Part shown: piece after piece, positions 50,453-63,181 of the stretch
Layout: the number at the start of each line of letters is the position of its first letter
How positions within the stretch are numbered: position 1 is the first letter of the stretch
Source of the DNA: Strix aluco
Lineage: Eukaryota > Chordata > Aves > Strigiformes > Strigidae
Reading direction: 5' to 3'
Assembly (NCBI RefSeq): GCF_031877795.1
Contig: NC_133932.1
Span: 816,001-880,000 of the forward strand
DNA: 64,000 bases
Made by a program: the position numbers and the translations under genes
Notes under the pieces: generated by a model
What the model saw: only the letters and a program-made list of their open reading frames with translations
What the model was told of the DNA's origin: nothing
The model's database searches: none

Positions 50453-51994
50453 CTGCTAAAAGAAAAAAAAAAAAGAAAAAAAGAAAAAAGTAAACCAAAG
50501 AAGTCTATGAAATAACTGTGGTAGTTCTTAACTTACTTGAACTTATAGCCTATGGTTCTTGGGAACAAGTTAGCATGGTTTAACGTCTACACTAGAAAAG
50601 AGTAATGAGTAATGAAAACATTGAACTGTGAATCAAAATCAATAAAAGAAAGACTGATTACAACTTAATATATAATAAAAATAATGGAATTGATGAAAGA
50701 CTTGCAAATGCCACTGAGCTGACAGGCTCTCTTTGCTAAACACTCCATAGGCCACGCTCTGATCTATTACAGCAAAGACAACTGAAAAAGATGGAAGGAT
50801 TGAAATGCAGCTCCACTGAAATCTGTGTGAGCATTGCCAATCGTGTCTGTGCTCACGCTCCTCTTTTGCCATGACACAACTGAGAGCAGAAGCTGGCCAG
50901 CTTTCTTTACATTGTATTCTGAGGAGTTATGGTAAAAAATATTGTATCTCCCTCAACACTAAAATTTCAGGCAATTTGAAGAAAGTGTGGTTTGTTACTA
51001 CAAGATGTGTTTTAGATGTTCTCTGCAAAGTTTCTATATATCCATTGCCAGAACAATTTATGTCCATTTTGAGTTTCAAAAAAAAATTGTCATTAGACTT
51101 TAAAAATTATTTTTCCAATGACTAAATAGGCAATAAGAATACTTTTTGCCCAGTCCTGAAAGAAAATTGTTATGATGTTTGGGATCAACTTCCTATGGTT
51201 TAGTGATTTTCTTGTAATATTAGGCAGTTTGAACATTAATGAAGATAAACAATTTAATTCTCTCTCTGTACAGCTTTTTCGTGTAGAAGGCGAAAGAATT
51301 TATTAATGATGTAAGTAAGGTAGCAAGAAATGTGTATTATTTCAAAACTGATTAATTGTGTAGTTACAAAGTGAGCAATATCTGTGAAATGAGGCATAAG
51401 ACCTGTGTGGTAGAGAAAGAAAGAGATTAGAAAACATGAGCATTTTTATTCAAATCCTGTTTCACTCCCTTTTTAACTTCAGTGTCACTGGGCCAAAAAT
51501 TTCCTTTGATCAGAAATACATTTTCCCAAGGATGCTATATTTCATTTGAAACAAAGCACAAGTTATCTTTCTAAAATAAAAAACACAATATAATCTTTTG
51601 GCAGAGAGATTTAAAAGAATATATATTACAGCCAAAATGTGTGCCACTTGGCTTCATTAAATAAACTTTCAGGAAACTTATTTAAAAGAAAAATACTCAA
51701 AATGCACACACAGAATGCATAATACTGCCACCAAGCACATTGTGGTGGAACTGAAGACAAGTCTTATTTAATCCTCAATCATACGTTAAAAGTGAAGACT
51801 CCGTGTGTTATCTTGGTTATTTTTCAGAAATGCACAAACACTAGGTTTGAATACAGGGACACTTTATCAACTTTGATCATCCCCTGGACCAATGCCCTAA
51901 TCTCTTAAATGCAGATGAACTGAAACGCAGCTAATCTGCACTCTTGTATGATACCACCTGAGTGAAAATTTACTCAGTATTGTTGTAAATGACA
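50453..51994. other. Non-coding AT-rich DNA
   Basis: Starts with the A/G low-complexity tract 50458-50490. No exon or named repeat is supported in the rest. Confidence 0.5.
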
Positions 51995-52720
51995 TAGGAC
52001 CACAGGATAATTAGGGACCTCAGAAGATCTCTAATCAAATCAGTTCCCTGCTTGAAGAAGAGTCAGCCATGAGATCAGAGCAGGGCTTTATCAGGGCTTT
52101 ATCCACTTGGTTCTCGAAAGCCTCCACAGATGGAGCCTGCACAGCCTCACCAAGTCAACCAGTTCCACTGCCTGATTTTTCTTGCGGGGAAAATGTTTTT
52201 CCTTCTATCCAGACACCACCTCTTTTCTTTCAACTTAGGCCTGTTGTCTGTTGTCCTCCCACCGCTGTGAAGAGCTTGGCTCCACCTCCATAATAACCTC
52301 CCCATAGGTACTGAAGGCTGTCGTTTCTTAGGTCCCCCCAAACAAGCTGTCGTCCAGGCGGAACACGCCTGGTTCCTGCAGCCTCCCCTCAAAGCACAAG
52401 TGCTGCAGTCCTGAAGAGGACCTTGGTGGCCCTCCACCAAACTTGCTCCACTGATATCTTGCTTGCTCTGGGAAGCTCAACACTGGACACAGTCTTCTAA
52501 ATGTGGCCTAGTAACTGCTGAGTAGATGGGGATAATCACTTTCCTTAAGCTACTGGCTGCACTACTATTATTACCATCCAAGATACTGTTGTCTTTCTTG
52601 CTGCCACAGCCTACTGCTGGCTCACGTTCAGTTTGCTGTCTAGCAAGACTCTCCCACTGTTTTTAGCAGAACTGCTTCCCCAGCCACTGTGTTCCCAGCC
52701 TTTAGAGGTTTGGCTTATGC
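51995..52720 (-). mobile_element. CR1 LINE fragment, moderately diverged
   Basis: The plus strand reads, in CR1 complement order, 'aggaccacaggataattagg', 'gagcagggctttatcagggc', 'ttatccacttggttctcgaa', 'agcctccacagatggagcct', 'caaccagttccactgcctga' and 'tttttccttctatccagaca'. Further on come the coding-region complement (ctggctcacgttcagtttgc) and 'ctaaatgtggcctagtaact'. Divergence is intermediate between the 46119 copy and the older 31795 copy. Positions 52081-52102 contain a perfect 11-bp tandem duplication (cagggctttat twice). Minus-strand ORF debris is fragmentary. Confidence 0.85.
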
Positions 52721-54212
52721 TATATCATATACCTTCTAGGAAAACGGACAGTCTTTCACACTGCCAAGAGTCACTCTGTAAAAAAAAAGTATGTAACTTT
52801 TTTCTGTTTAGATATGGTCAGCATCAACATCAGCTAGTGAGTCCCTGTGGAAGTTCCAGAGCTGACACACAGATATAGGAATTCAGTAAATACAGGAGAT
52901 AAATGATGCAATCATAGGCTGGATTGACTGATCTAATACTAGCAGCCCTGGACTGCATTTCCTTTTCATTGGTGGACACAACACTAAACAGAATCAGCAC
53001 AGCCAAGACGCACACAAATGGCATTAGTTATGGCTACAGTATCTTCTGTACCAATTCTTCAGGGGTTTTTTTTTTTTCCAATTCTGCCTCTATCAGGTTG
53101 TGTGCTAAAGAATAAACCTTGCCATACAGGAGGAAATACTGTTTGAGGTAGGCATGTATCTTTTAAATGTGCTCCCTCCACACACACATTCAGGCCGTGG
53201 TGTATGCTTATCTACAATGCAAGGTCTGCACTTTCAAAATGTATCCTGATTTTGTATCCTACATGGGATTGGCATACAGTGGTTTTGTAGCCAGATCATC
53301 TGACTGGCCCTAATCTATGGATGCAAATCTGAAAAGCAATATTAGACAAATTCTTGGTATCATGAAGAGAAAACAAATTTAATTGAGCTGGCACTTTTAA
53401 AACTGTTCGCTCTCTCCCCTTACTTCCCCTCTAGGTTTGTGAATCTTTACTGTAAAAAAAAAAAAAATCAACAATGCTCTATAAAAACTGCAACACTGTC
53501 ATATTTAATTCTTTAAAAGGCAAATTTTCTGGAAAGACTTTGGATAAAACTTACAATGAAAGCATGACAGAAGACAGGATGTTGCCTGAAACCATATGTT
53601 AATAAAATATACTATTGGTCAAATGGAAAAATTGCTCATGTCTTTGGACCTACAGTTAAGTAAGATCAAAAGAAGAATATATTTACATAAGGGTTGTGTA
53701 GGTTAACAAATTTACCTGTAGGCTGTTCAGAATATTTTTCTATCAACAAATGTCACAGCAAAACTCTGAAATGTGTTCCTCTAATTGTGACATTTTTAAA
53801 ATTATAGCTGAAATTTGAGGAGTTCACTTTTATTTCATGATGTTACTATTACCTGTATTATCCTGCTTTACATTAGGAGGACTCCCTCTAATTCCATCTG
53901 CTTTGTGCTTAAAAAAAATGTTGGCAGCTTGATCTTGATAGCTAATCTTCTGCCATCACCATGCTATCCAACTGTTTGGAGACCCTCCTCCTCTGATGAT
54001 ACCTCTGATGATACCACCTACATGAACTGTTGCTGTGATGCTACATAAATAGTCATTTATTTGCAAAGGTTCAACCACCGTTCAGGGTGATCCCTTCTGC
54101 ATCAACCACCAACACATTCAGCCATATTATGTTAGCTCGGTTACACTCACAGGGCAAACTGGGAGTAATCACTTAATTCCTTTATGAAACAAATGCAGGA
54201 ATTTTGGCTTAC
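52721..54212. other. Non-coding AT-rich DNA
   Basis: No supported exon. A 12-bp perfect tandem duplication (ctctgatgatac) occurs at 53991-54014. T and A homopolymers occur near 53067 and 53455. Confidence 0.5.
53991..54014 (+). repeat. 12-bp perfect tandem duplication
   Basis: ctctgatgatac occurs twice without a spacer. It is probably replication slippage. Confidence 0.85.
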
Positions 54213-54256
54213 CTCCTTTTAGAAGGCCCAGAGTGAAACGCCTGTCATTTGTACGG
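54213..54256 (-). CDS. Candidate small internal exon, product unknown
   Basis: On the minus strand 'aaactgtag' is followed by 44 bases and the donor AGGAG|GTAAGC. One frame is open as one base, 14 codons reading RTNDRRFTLGLLKG, and one base. A second frame stops only near its end. Two CpG-containing arginine codons (CGT) are notable in CpG-poor DNA. The acceptor's pyrimidine tract is weak. Phase does not match the candidate at 55177-55224 directly, so another exon would be needed between them. Confidence 0.27.
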
Positions 54257-55176
54257 CTACAGTTTTAACCTGTGCTTTAAGCATGATGCCACCTCTGTTA
54301 ATAATTGTTCTTTGCCATACACTTTGTATGCTGGAAGAAATGTAATTTAATAGAAGACTCACTGAACAACAAATGTGAATAGTTCCCAAAAGTGTAGTAA
54401 AATGATCTATCCAAGTCTAAGGTACTTTCATGAAGTTGATTCCCTTACTAACAGTTCTATTCTGCACTACAGGTGTAGCCCTACCATCAAGTAAAGCAAA
54501 TACCTGATATGATTTTGGAAAGCACAGGCTGAAAGCACAGGCTGCCTTAAACAGTTCTTGGAAGCTCAGGGCAAACCAATCTGGACATTTTGGGGCAAGA
54601 ATGGAGCAAGATGGCTAGAGCACTGAAGTGTCTTTTGAAAGAATAACTTTATTTTAAAAAGACAGGTGGAAACTGAAAGGTTGGACATCGCTCCTAGTCA
54701 TAGGAACACGTCAACCCTTCCTGCCACGTGTCCACATTGAATTTACTGTCCAGCTTGGCAGCCTGCCCTGAAATCCAGCCCATCGTGTGAACACCGAAAT
54801 CAAATTTCCCACAGATATTCTGGTAAAGTTTTTGTCTCCTAAAAATCTCATTAGGGAAGATAAGCAATGCAGTAACTAGAAAATCACAGGTCTGTGCCCA
54901 GTGTTCTAGTCTTATCAGGCAATCTTCCATATAATTGCATCATGGTGGCGCTCTAACAATCATTGATCTAGTATTTTTGATCTATTTTATGTGTTGGTAG
55001 GTTTATTTAACACTTGTAAAGTGCTTTGAGATTCCCTGAAGGAAAGAAGAAAAACTTCTTTAATTCTTCTCTTCTAGAAGTATAAAAAGGTAAGGCTGGC
55101 CTGGAGTCTGCGGTACAGTCGGACACATGATCAGGAACGGAGGAGTTACACTGAGTTGGCTCGAGTATTGACTCAC
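54257..55176. other. Non-coding or undecided DNA
   Basis: Includes a 78-codon minus-strand open frame (54694-54930). Inside it, 'ttcccta' then 'atttttag' could act as an acceptor and GGACA|GTAAAT as a donor. Two frames are open there and I recognise nothing, so no exon is called. Confidence 0.4.
54518..54543 (+). repeat. 13-bp perfect tandem duplication
   Basis: gaaagcacaggct occurs twice in direct succession, consistent with slippage. Confidence 0.85.
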
Positions 55177-55224
55177 TTCTGAGAAGTGAAGTGGCACTTA
55201 GCACCTGAAGTTTAAGGCCAAGCC
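55177..55224 (-). CDS. Candidate small internal exon, product unknown
   Basis: On the minus strand a nearly uninterrupted T tract of about 29 bases (plus 55227-55255) ends in 'tag', followed by 48 bases and the donor CAGAA|GTGAGT. One frame is open as two bases, 15 codons reading LGLKLQVLSATSLLR, and one base. The open frame continues beyond the donor to 55007, so the exon could be longer. The T tract could instead be simple poly(A) on the plus strand that happens to look like an acceptor. Confidence 0.27.
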
Positions 55225-57398
55225 CTAAAAAAAAAAAATTAAAAAAAAAAAAAAATCAACATACAGCAAGTCTTCTACATTGAAACTTTCGTTCCCAAGA
55301 AAAAAAGAGCTTGATCTTTAGAAGGTACTGAGTTTTATAGAGTATCCACTGATTTTAAAAGGGACCTACAGAAAGCTCAGCAATTTTGAGACAGTAAGAA
55401 CAGTTTAATAATCAGATAAGAACACAGGTACCTATTTACTCTCTAATTTCTGAAAATTTTGACCTAGATTTCTCTAAGTACAAAACCATCTGATTCTTTA
55501 GATGTTAGCTGAGTAGAATTCCAGTCTATGTACATCATTTAATCAACTGAACCATCACAATGTGTCATAATGGAACTAATTACATAAACTTACTGCAGTA
55601 ACTTGTACCCTTGCTTTCCCTATTCCTGTGTTACCATTATTTCATGTAGCCTTCCTGAAAGCACACTCTAATCTCTTCAGAGCAGAAACTCATTTCTTAA
55701 TGAGAACTGTAAAAATGGAGTGCTGCAGAAATAACAAAACAACATGACATTTTTTCCCAATTAGTTGCAATAATGTAGAAATTGCCCTATCCAACAGCAA
55801 CCTGATACCCGTAAGAAATACTAGCAATTTAAGCAGTCCTTTTCATCTTGACAGTTCTAAATCTCAGAGGCTACATCACCAAGGTTATGCAACTACTTCT
55901 GCCACATTACACTGACATCCAAGCTGATGCGTGCTTGATTTGTAAGCCTTTTTCTAAAAAGACAAAAACAAATAAAGTTGCATGCAACTAAGTGTGTTCT
56001 GATCAACTCAGTGCTACTATTTTATTTTTTTTTTAAAAATGCTCAAGTCAAGAGAAAAGGAGGAGAAAGATAAGTGAATGCTATTCTGAGTCCATCTTAA
56101 GACTTAATAAGCATTGCCAACATAAATATCTTAGGACTTGAGACCTATTTACACTGATCACAGCACATATGTTCAGATCTCAAAATACAGACAAACGGGT
56201 CTAACACTGAGAGCAAATTCAGGATAGTGATGGAAGTTCCCAGGTTCTATAAGCATCCTATACCTCCTTATCCAGTGCCCAGTTTGGCCCTTTAGTTCAA
56301 GCAGCAGTATATATCATATCTCATCTCCATCATCTTCGCTACAAAACTTGCTTATCTCAACACTGTAAACTCAGGTTCTCATTCATTCTTCTGCCTGGTC
56401 CTCCCCGTATTTTAAATCAGGATGTGTTTCCATCCTCTCGCTTGATTTCACACCACTGTCCTCCCCTTCCTGTTCTATCCTTCTGGCTTTCTCCACTCAC
56501 TAATATTCCAATACGACACAGGTTTTATTCACGTGTTATGGTAAATAATACAGGCCCAGATGCCTCATTCAGGGACATATGTAAATACAGAATTAGTGTA
56601 TTCCAGATGGGTACAACAGTCCGTTTCACCTGCAGGAGCCAGTGTCTGGACACTGGGACATCCACTCTTCTGTGCCTTGAAAGCAATGAATGAGTTAAAA
56701 TGAACAATGAATAATTTTACACAGAAACCACCAGGAATGCGTATTCCTACTGGTTTGTCTTTTGGCTACATTTGCCTTTTGAGAATACCAGTTGGGAAAA
56801 TTGTTTAGAACTCAGACACAGGGAACAATAAAACTGCTCTAAACTAAACTGCTAGAAAGTCAGTGTGTAGATGGAACATGTCACAGCTGCGTCAAGGAAA
56901 AGCTGGGTAGCTCAGCACAACAGAAACTTAGGAGGATTCTGGAGCTGAAATCTAGTAGACGTTTGGAATATAAAGGAAGTTCAATCCCTGAGTAAACAGA
57001 CAACTTCAAGGATCAAGGGGCTGCTTCTTCATAGCTATCCCTTCTTAGGCTGGAGTTTCCCTTTCTTTCTGATAACTACTTTGCATTATTATCTCACTGC
57101 TGTAAAAATCCCTCCCAAAGACAAAGTGAGACCTAGTAGCACTATAACTGGAATAGTTCAGAGATTCAGATTCAGAGAAACAATTACAGTAGAAAAATCT
57201 TAAGTTAACTAAATATTTAAAGAAAAACAACATCAAATAAATCCAACACTACTTCTCCAGTAAATGCCATCCAGCTTGCTTTTTCTCCCCCTCTCTGTCC
57301 CCAAAGAGCAGAAACCTACTCTACAATGCCTTCTGAAGGCTGTTCGCCTGCTATCCTCACTGCCCACCTACCGTAGGGAGCAGCTCCTCCCACCTGCA
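55225..57398. other. Non-coding AT-rich DNA
   Basis: Begins with a plus-strand A tract (55227-55255). No supported exon or named repeat. Short open frames on both strands near 56424-56707 overlap and show no domains. Confidence 0.48.
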
Positions 57399-57502
57399 CA
57401 TAAAAGCCAAGTGCATGCTACCAGCAGCAGATCAGAGCACTTTCTCAGTCCTCCTCTGTTTTGAGCCAGTGATCTTCTCTCCTTGGATCTTGTATACTCA
57501 AG
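57399..57502 (+). promoter_or_regulatory. TATA-like promoter and possible non-coding first exon
   Basis: CATAAAAG at 57399-57406 is a credible TATA-type box, preceded by C-rich sequence (gcagctcctcccacctgc). About 30 bases later lie plausible start sites. The downstream sequence runs to CTCAAG|GTAAGA, with the donor after 57502. Layout (TATA box, 70 to 80 base leader, donor) fits a tissue-specific first exon. No coding exon in this window can be tied to it with confidence. The nearest plus-strand exon candidate is 62030-62096. Confidence 0.3.
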
Positions 57503-60500
57503 GTAAGATTACTGCTACTTCAGGTTTCTGTTCTAACCAGCTATTGTGAGGAAGTCTTAATGTGAACTCTAGCACTGCCTTGCTGGGTGGTGCTGGCTAT
57601 TTTTTTTTCCCCCTCTTTTTTTTTTTTTTTCAGATGTAGTGTCATCTGACATTTAAGTTAGTAACAGTCTGTTGTTTTAGCAATGAAATAAAAACAGATC
57701 TTGCTGGGAAACACTGTGTGGCTGGGAAAAGGTCTTCTCTCACTTTCTGATTGATTTTGAAGAGACTAGTATACCCAGACCAATTCTAATAATTTATTAT
57801 CCCTCTTAGCAGTCTCCCTCTCAACCCAATCAAAGTTATCAAAAAACCTACACTCTAAAGCTTCCTTAAATTCTGTTTCAGAAAAACAAAATGCTTAGTG
57901 CTATTTTAAGGAAGGAATTGTTTTTCATTACTATTATTATTTACTAGCCAGATTGAGCCAATCTAGGGACTGAAGTGCATCTTCACAGGTTTCACTGCCT
58001 TTAAAAAAAAGTGTGATGGAACTTAAGCCCTCACAGAAGCACAGTAATAAGCTTGATGGAATTCACTATCTGGTACCAAATATGCTTAAAGTACACATTT
58101 CACAAGCAAAATTCTGTTCCTTGGAACAACAGACCTTGTGTCTCTATGAAATTTCTAGATCAGTTTGAATTATATTTTATCTACAGTTTACCTACACAGG
58201 CTTTTCTAATGCTAGAGGAAGGAATAGTTAAGTGCCTCAGAGACAGCTACTGAACAGTCAAAACATTAAAAAGTAAGTGGTTTCAAAACTCTGTTTGCAC
58301 TCCCCTCTATTCATCTGTCCATCTGCACAGAGATGAATCTATTAGTGACTAGTACCAGTTTCTCATGTTGTGTGAGTCAGTGCATTTTTAACACACAGTC
58401 ACCTGTTTAAAGAAATTCCATCATAGAAATCCTAATCCTAGAATGCCTCTCGCCAGTGCTCAGAGAAGAGGGAAGGCATGAACTACCAAAAGCAAGCAGT
58501 GAATGCTGTCTGTAAATTGTTTGTACTCTATGTAATACATTCTGCAGTTAAAAAGTGGTATTTTCTTCTTGATAGCCAAACAATTATCTTTCTAGATTGA
58601 CTCTTTTTTGTTCTGTCCCCAAATAGTCTTTTCTAAAAAAGAATTATGTCCATGTATAGCTGTACTCACATTAGCTGCAACATTTTAAGCTATAGCACTG
58701 TATAACAACAGAACTCTGCTCAAAGTGCCCTTTTCTGCATACTGTATCTAAGATTTCTGTATTTTACATGTTATCTATTGTAACTAATGGGGTAAAACAC
58801 TGCCTTCAGCTATTTGCCTGGAAGATTACGTAAGTATCTTTAAAAAAAAAAGCCCAAACAAAAACCCCAAAAGCAAACAAATGGAACTATTCAAAAAACA
58901 AAGTACAGTGCTTTCTATAGCAGGCTTACAGTAAAACTATTTTTGCATCCAGGTAATCCATGAAATTGCCCATAGAAGACAGGAATAGAGCCCAGTAGTT
59001 TTCTTCATAACTGGCATTCTATCTCTGAGCTACAAAATTTTATTCCTTAGTTAACATCTGATTTTTACAGCAAACCTCCTTTCCCTCTCCAAAAACACCC
59101 CTGTTGTGAAACACAGATATGTGATTTTAACTGTAATGGATACAGAATTTAGGTCTACAATCTGGCACTGAAGCCTCATTGTTCACACAGGATTTTACTC
59201 TATCAGATAAATCAAAATTTCTAACAGAGCAATTTTCAAGGAAAAAAAAAATTTTAAAAATGCATTTGCCACAGGAAATGTGTATATAGCAAAATACCTT
59301 TTATTAAAGCCTGCTGTGAAATGTAATGTTTTGGCATTTGAAAAATGAATTGCAGGACATATTAAGAAAACTATTCAAAGGAATGCGTCTAATTTAGATC
59401 AGAATCTCCTCTGAGCAATTTCTTTCTTAGGCTGAGTCGATAATTCAGCTTAGCATCACTTTGCAGCAGGGGATGAAGGGAAACTGCACCCAGCAGGTCT
59501 CCAAGAGAACTTGGATGCCTAGGAATGCATTTATTAACTTCTATGCTGATCTGAAGCTCCTTTTTATAAGATCAAAGCATATTCATATTAAGATTAAAAT
59601 ACTGTCATTTTAAAATAGTGCTACAACCACAATAAAGTGAATCGGTGGGAGAACAAGGAATTCAGATTTTTTCAGTAATGACTACAACATTTTAAAACAA
59701 CAAAATAAAGGTAAAGAGACTATATTAATTTTTCAGCCACAGATGAATTAAGTGTTAAGCAGGCAGGCACAGCCATTTCTCCTGGCGGTCATGCTTAGGG
59801 TTTTTTAGGTGTTCATTTAGGGCACTAATGACCACTTAAGCCACTAGTATAACTCCCACAGTTGTCAAAAGTATTAGACTAGATACCTAGAAACACAGGA
59901 TAGACATATTACTGTCTGCTTCTCTATGCATAGGCCTGCCACTACCCAGTGCTTCTGAGACATTCTGATCTTCATTAATTTATTTTCACCCACCTCTCTG
60001 TGAGGCAGAGATATGTTTTCCTCTGGCCATGCTGATACTAAATATATGGACTGTTTTCCTTATGGTCACAGTGAAAATTCATGGTAAGAGTCAGATTTAG
60101 CTCTTCTGGGTTCCAGTTCATCACTTTAATTCCATGCTTCATTCTGTATTCAGCATTATAAAGTCCACCCCTCTGCAGCTGATGCATCTTTGCATGACTT
60201 TTTAGGGCTGAACAGCAGGGAGAATTCCAGTGACAGATCTTGAGAGGTCATTTACTCCCAACACTTTTAAACTTCCTGTGAAACCCTTTACAAACACCTT
60301 AACAGGATTTGCAAATCATTCTTGGAGGGGGTAAATAAATAGCCAAATGACCACCTCTTACCCTCTGTGGTTAAAGGAGACCAACCCACTCTTGGCAAGA
60401 TGAGCAAGCAGAGATCCACTGCCATGGACCAGAAATGATGGGCAATATCTGACTATGAGCTCAAAGAAAAGCACGTGGTACTTAAGCAAAATTATTCACG

Positions 60501-62029
60501 TGGATCTTGTATGGCACATAGAATATATTCTTCCTTTCTTTTCTACATTCACAATCGTGTGCCACCTCTATAAACATATAGGATATAATTTCATACCCAC
60601 TGAAACAACCAACCAGCCAACCTCAAACTAACAGCTTTGCCCTATCCCTTCAATTTTTAACCCTAGAGCTAATTTACAGTACAGTACTAATTATTTACAG
60701 TACAGGCTCCTAATTGCTCCTGTGGCCTTGCAAATACTTCATTAAAAAAAAAAAAACAAACAACCACCTAACATTCTGATGCTTCATTTCTAGAGTAATT
60801 GCCCTAGCAATGAAAGCCTTGTCTCTTATTCTTTTAAATTGAAAATTACCACTACACATGCATTGCTCATAGATAAAATAGTGAATGTGTGCGAGGTAAC
60901 TGGAGGACTAACAGGAGTGATAAGGACTTGAAAAAGAACCATTAATAGTCATGTCACTACCTGCCCTCGAAGGTAGGACAATTTTCATATGTCCGTGAGC
61001 ACATCTACAAGGCAGAATTTCCTGCCCACTAATTCTATGTCTTGCTATACATCTCAGGGGAGGAAAGATTAAGTTTTATCCCTGAAGCTTAAATACATCC
61101 CTATGTTTCCCCTTACTTTTTTTTGGCCTTCCAAGGCCAAAACCTGTGGGTTTGTTCCATCTACAGGAAGATAATTTTTAATTTTCACTACTGTCATATT
61201 TCTAAAAGAGCAATGGTTCAGTGGAATTATTGTAGTGAGGAACAAGAAAAGACAAAACCATTAAAGGTGGCTTGTTCTGTCTGATTAAGAACAAGAAATA
61301 TCTGTATTTAACTGTGCAGAAGTTTCTTACTTTTGCCACTTACACTTTCTAGCGTTTTCTTTAAGTGGTGTTGCCTTTTTGTGGCTTTCCCTCCAGAAAG
61401 TGAGATCTATTCTTTGTGCTAACAGAATTCTCCTTCAGCAAAAGTTGTGAAGCTCTGTGTGTTTAAAAAGATAATAATGAGTCCTGCTTCTGAAGCCTTT
61501 TGTGGGTCTTGTGCAATAACTGTGCCTATTCTCTATACACATCAGTAAACAATTGTGCTTGGTCTCCCTGTACTCCTGAAATGTTGGATGTGTTTCTGTA
61601 ATTGTCTTGATGTGTAATGAATTTAATGTCTCATAATTGCACTGCAGGGGATTAATACCACTATGCAGTCTAGGGACATCTTTTGATGATTAAAACTTCA
61701 TGCGAGTCCATATTTTATAGCAAAAGCAAGATGAATGTAAGTCGGTTGCTTCTTGAATGGCAGGTGAAACTGTTGAGGGGGTGACATGTAATGGACCCTT
61801 TTTAGAAGGGAATGAAAATCAGTGCCCTCTCTTGGTTAGAGAAAAAAAAATATAAAGCAGCCCTCTGAGAGTGTTTATCAGTTCCCTCTGCTGGCTACAA
61901 AGCCCACAGCCAGATGAGCAGCTGTGTTTGCGGAGGCGAAGGTCTTAAGTTCTATTCCCAGTGCTGTGTGCATGCGGAAAACTGATGACTGTGGTGTCTG
62001 TGCATGTATGTGGACATCATTCTTTATAG
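57503..62029. other. Non-coding AT-rich DNA
   Basis: Homopolymer T near 57601-57631 and A near 60746-60756. Tiny exon-like configurations on minus exist near 60363-60410 and 60963-61006 (the latter with acceptor ttctgccttgtag and donor GGGCAG|GTAGTG), but each is too short or weak to call. Confidence 0.45.
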
Positions 62030-62096
62030 GGTCTCATCAGCAACTACACTGAGTTCAACATGAGGGCACTCAAAAATAATATGGAGTTCCTGGGAG
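62030..62096 (+). CDS. Candidate internal exon, product unknown
   Basis: Acceptor 'cattctttatag' is followed by 67 bases and the donor TGGGAG|GTAAGA. Only one frame is open, giving 22 codons that read GLISNYTEFNMRALKNN then MEFLG and leave one base. Other frames stop. If it were exon 2 of the transcript from about 57430, the ATG within it could serve as the start. The peptide is not recognised, and 22 open codons carry little weight alone. Confidence 0.28.
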
Positions 62097-63181
62097 GTAA
62101 GAAACTTTCCACTTAGGATTTGAGAGGCATGCTAGCAGCTATGCCATTCATAATACTATGCAGCTAGAGCATCCTTCTGTTACGCATCATGTGCACACCT
62201 TGCTTTTTCCACGTCTTCAAGAAAAGCATGTGTGTGAGTGTGTGTGTGTTCATTGCGTTCAGTTTAGAGACATCTGGCCAGTTATCACAAAAACACTCTT
62301 GGCAATCCCAAATCGTAACACTTCAGAACGTCAGCTTCTGAGAACTCCACATTTGCAAAAAAGAAATAAATGGTACCAACAAGAACACTCCAACCTAAAA
62401 AAACAACCACAAACCAAAACAGAAAAAGAACCTAACCAGTTCTTTTCCATTCTTGTAGGGAAAGGCCTATATAATCTGGTTATGCAACTGCAGAGACAGG
62501 TCATACAATTTATGCAGTCACTCTGAAATAAAGCCGAGATGAAAAAAATATACTGCAAACTTAAGAAAGAGCTATTTTAAATAAATATCCATAGCACTAA
62601 AAATCACGGGCTCCTGGGTCAGGTATGCCAGCTCACTTCAGCTCCTGGGAATCTATTGCAGCAACACATAGGATACACATAACCTATCCTATTAAAGGGA
62701 GAATGAGTCAAAACTAACAGCGTGACATACTAGATATCAAAGGTATATTAAAAGCCAGATTTTTGAAACATCTGCAGCATATGTTTCCTGCTAACTAAAA
62801 AAGCAACCACTCTTTCCAGACCAACATACTGCTGCATTCTTCTCTCTGAAAGGAAAGTAAGAAGTGGACAGTAGCACACTGTAGACTTGCGTAGGGAACT
62901 TCAAGCAAAGCATTTGACCGTTTTTGCAATTGAAAATTCAAGAGATCAAAACACGTTTCTAACAAAACCCAGTGTTATGATGTGAAGCAACAATACATAT
63001 ATATAATACACTACAGTCCCTGAAATGGAGATGGTTATGTTGCTTCTCATTTACTCGACATAATTTTCAAAGGGACAGAATGGAAGATGGCACAGCCCCA
63101 GGGACACCCAAACCAAATACAATCGACTTACCACTGAAGAAATCTAGCAGTCAGGTCTGCTTATGCCAGCACACAACTTAC
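62097..63181. other. Non-coding DNA
   Basis: Contains the (TG)n tract and a 122-codon plus-strand open frame (62158-62526) that includes it and an A-rich stretch, so it is judged a chance frame. No named repeat. Confidence 0.45.
62229..62249 (+). repeat. Interrupted (TG)n microsatellite
   Basis: TG repeats with one A interruption. They lie inside an otherwise unremarkable 122-codon open frame (62158-62526), where they encode a C/V-type stretch. Confidence 0.85.

Noticed and set aside
54694..54930. 78-codon minus-strand open frame as an exon or small gene
   Set aside because: Two frames are open across the best part, splice signals are moderate and phases fit neighbouring candidates only partly.
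60963..61006. Small minus-strand exon with acceptor ttctgccttgtag and donor GGGCAG|GTAGTG
   Set aside because: Two frames are open over only about 14 codons and the donor is weak at positions +4 to +6, so it is too little evidence to call.
62158..62526. 122-codon plus-strand open frame
   Set aside because: It contains a (TG)n microsatellite and an A-rich low-complexity stretch, with no recognisable domain.
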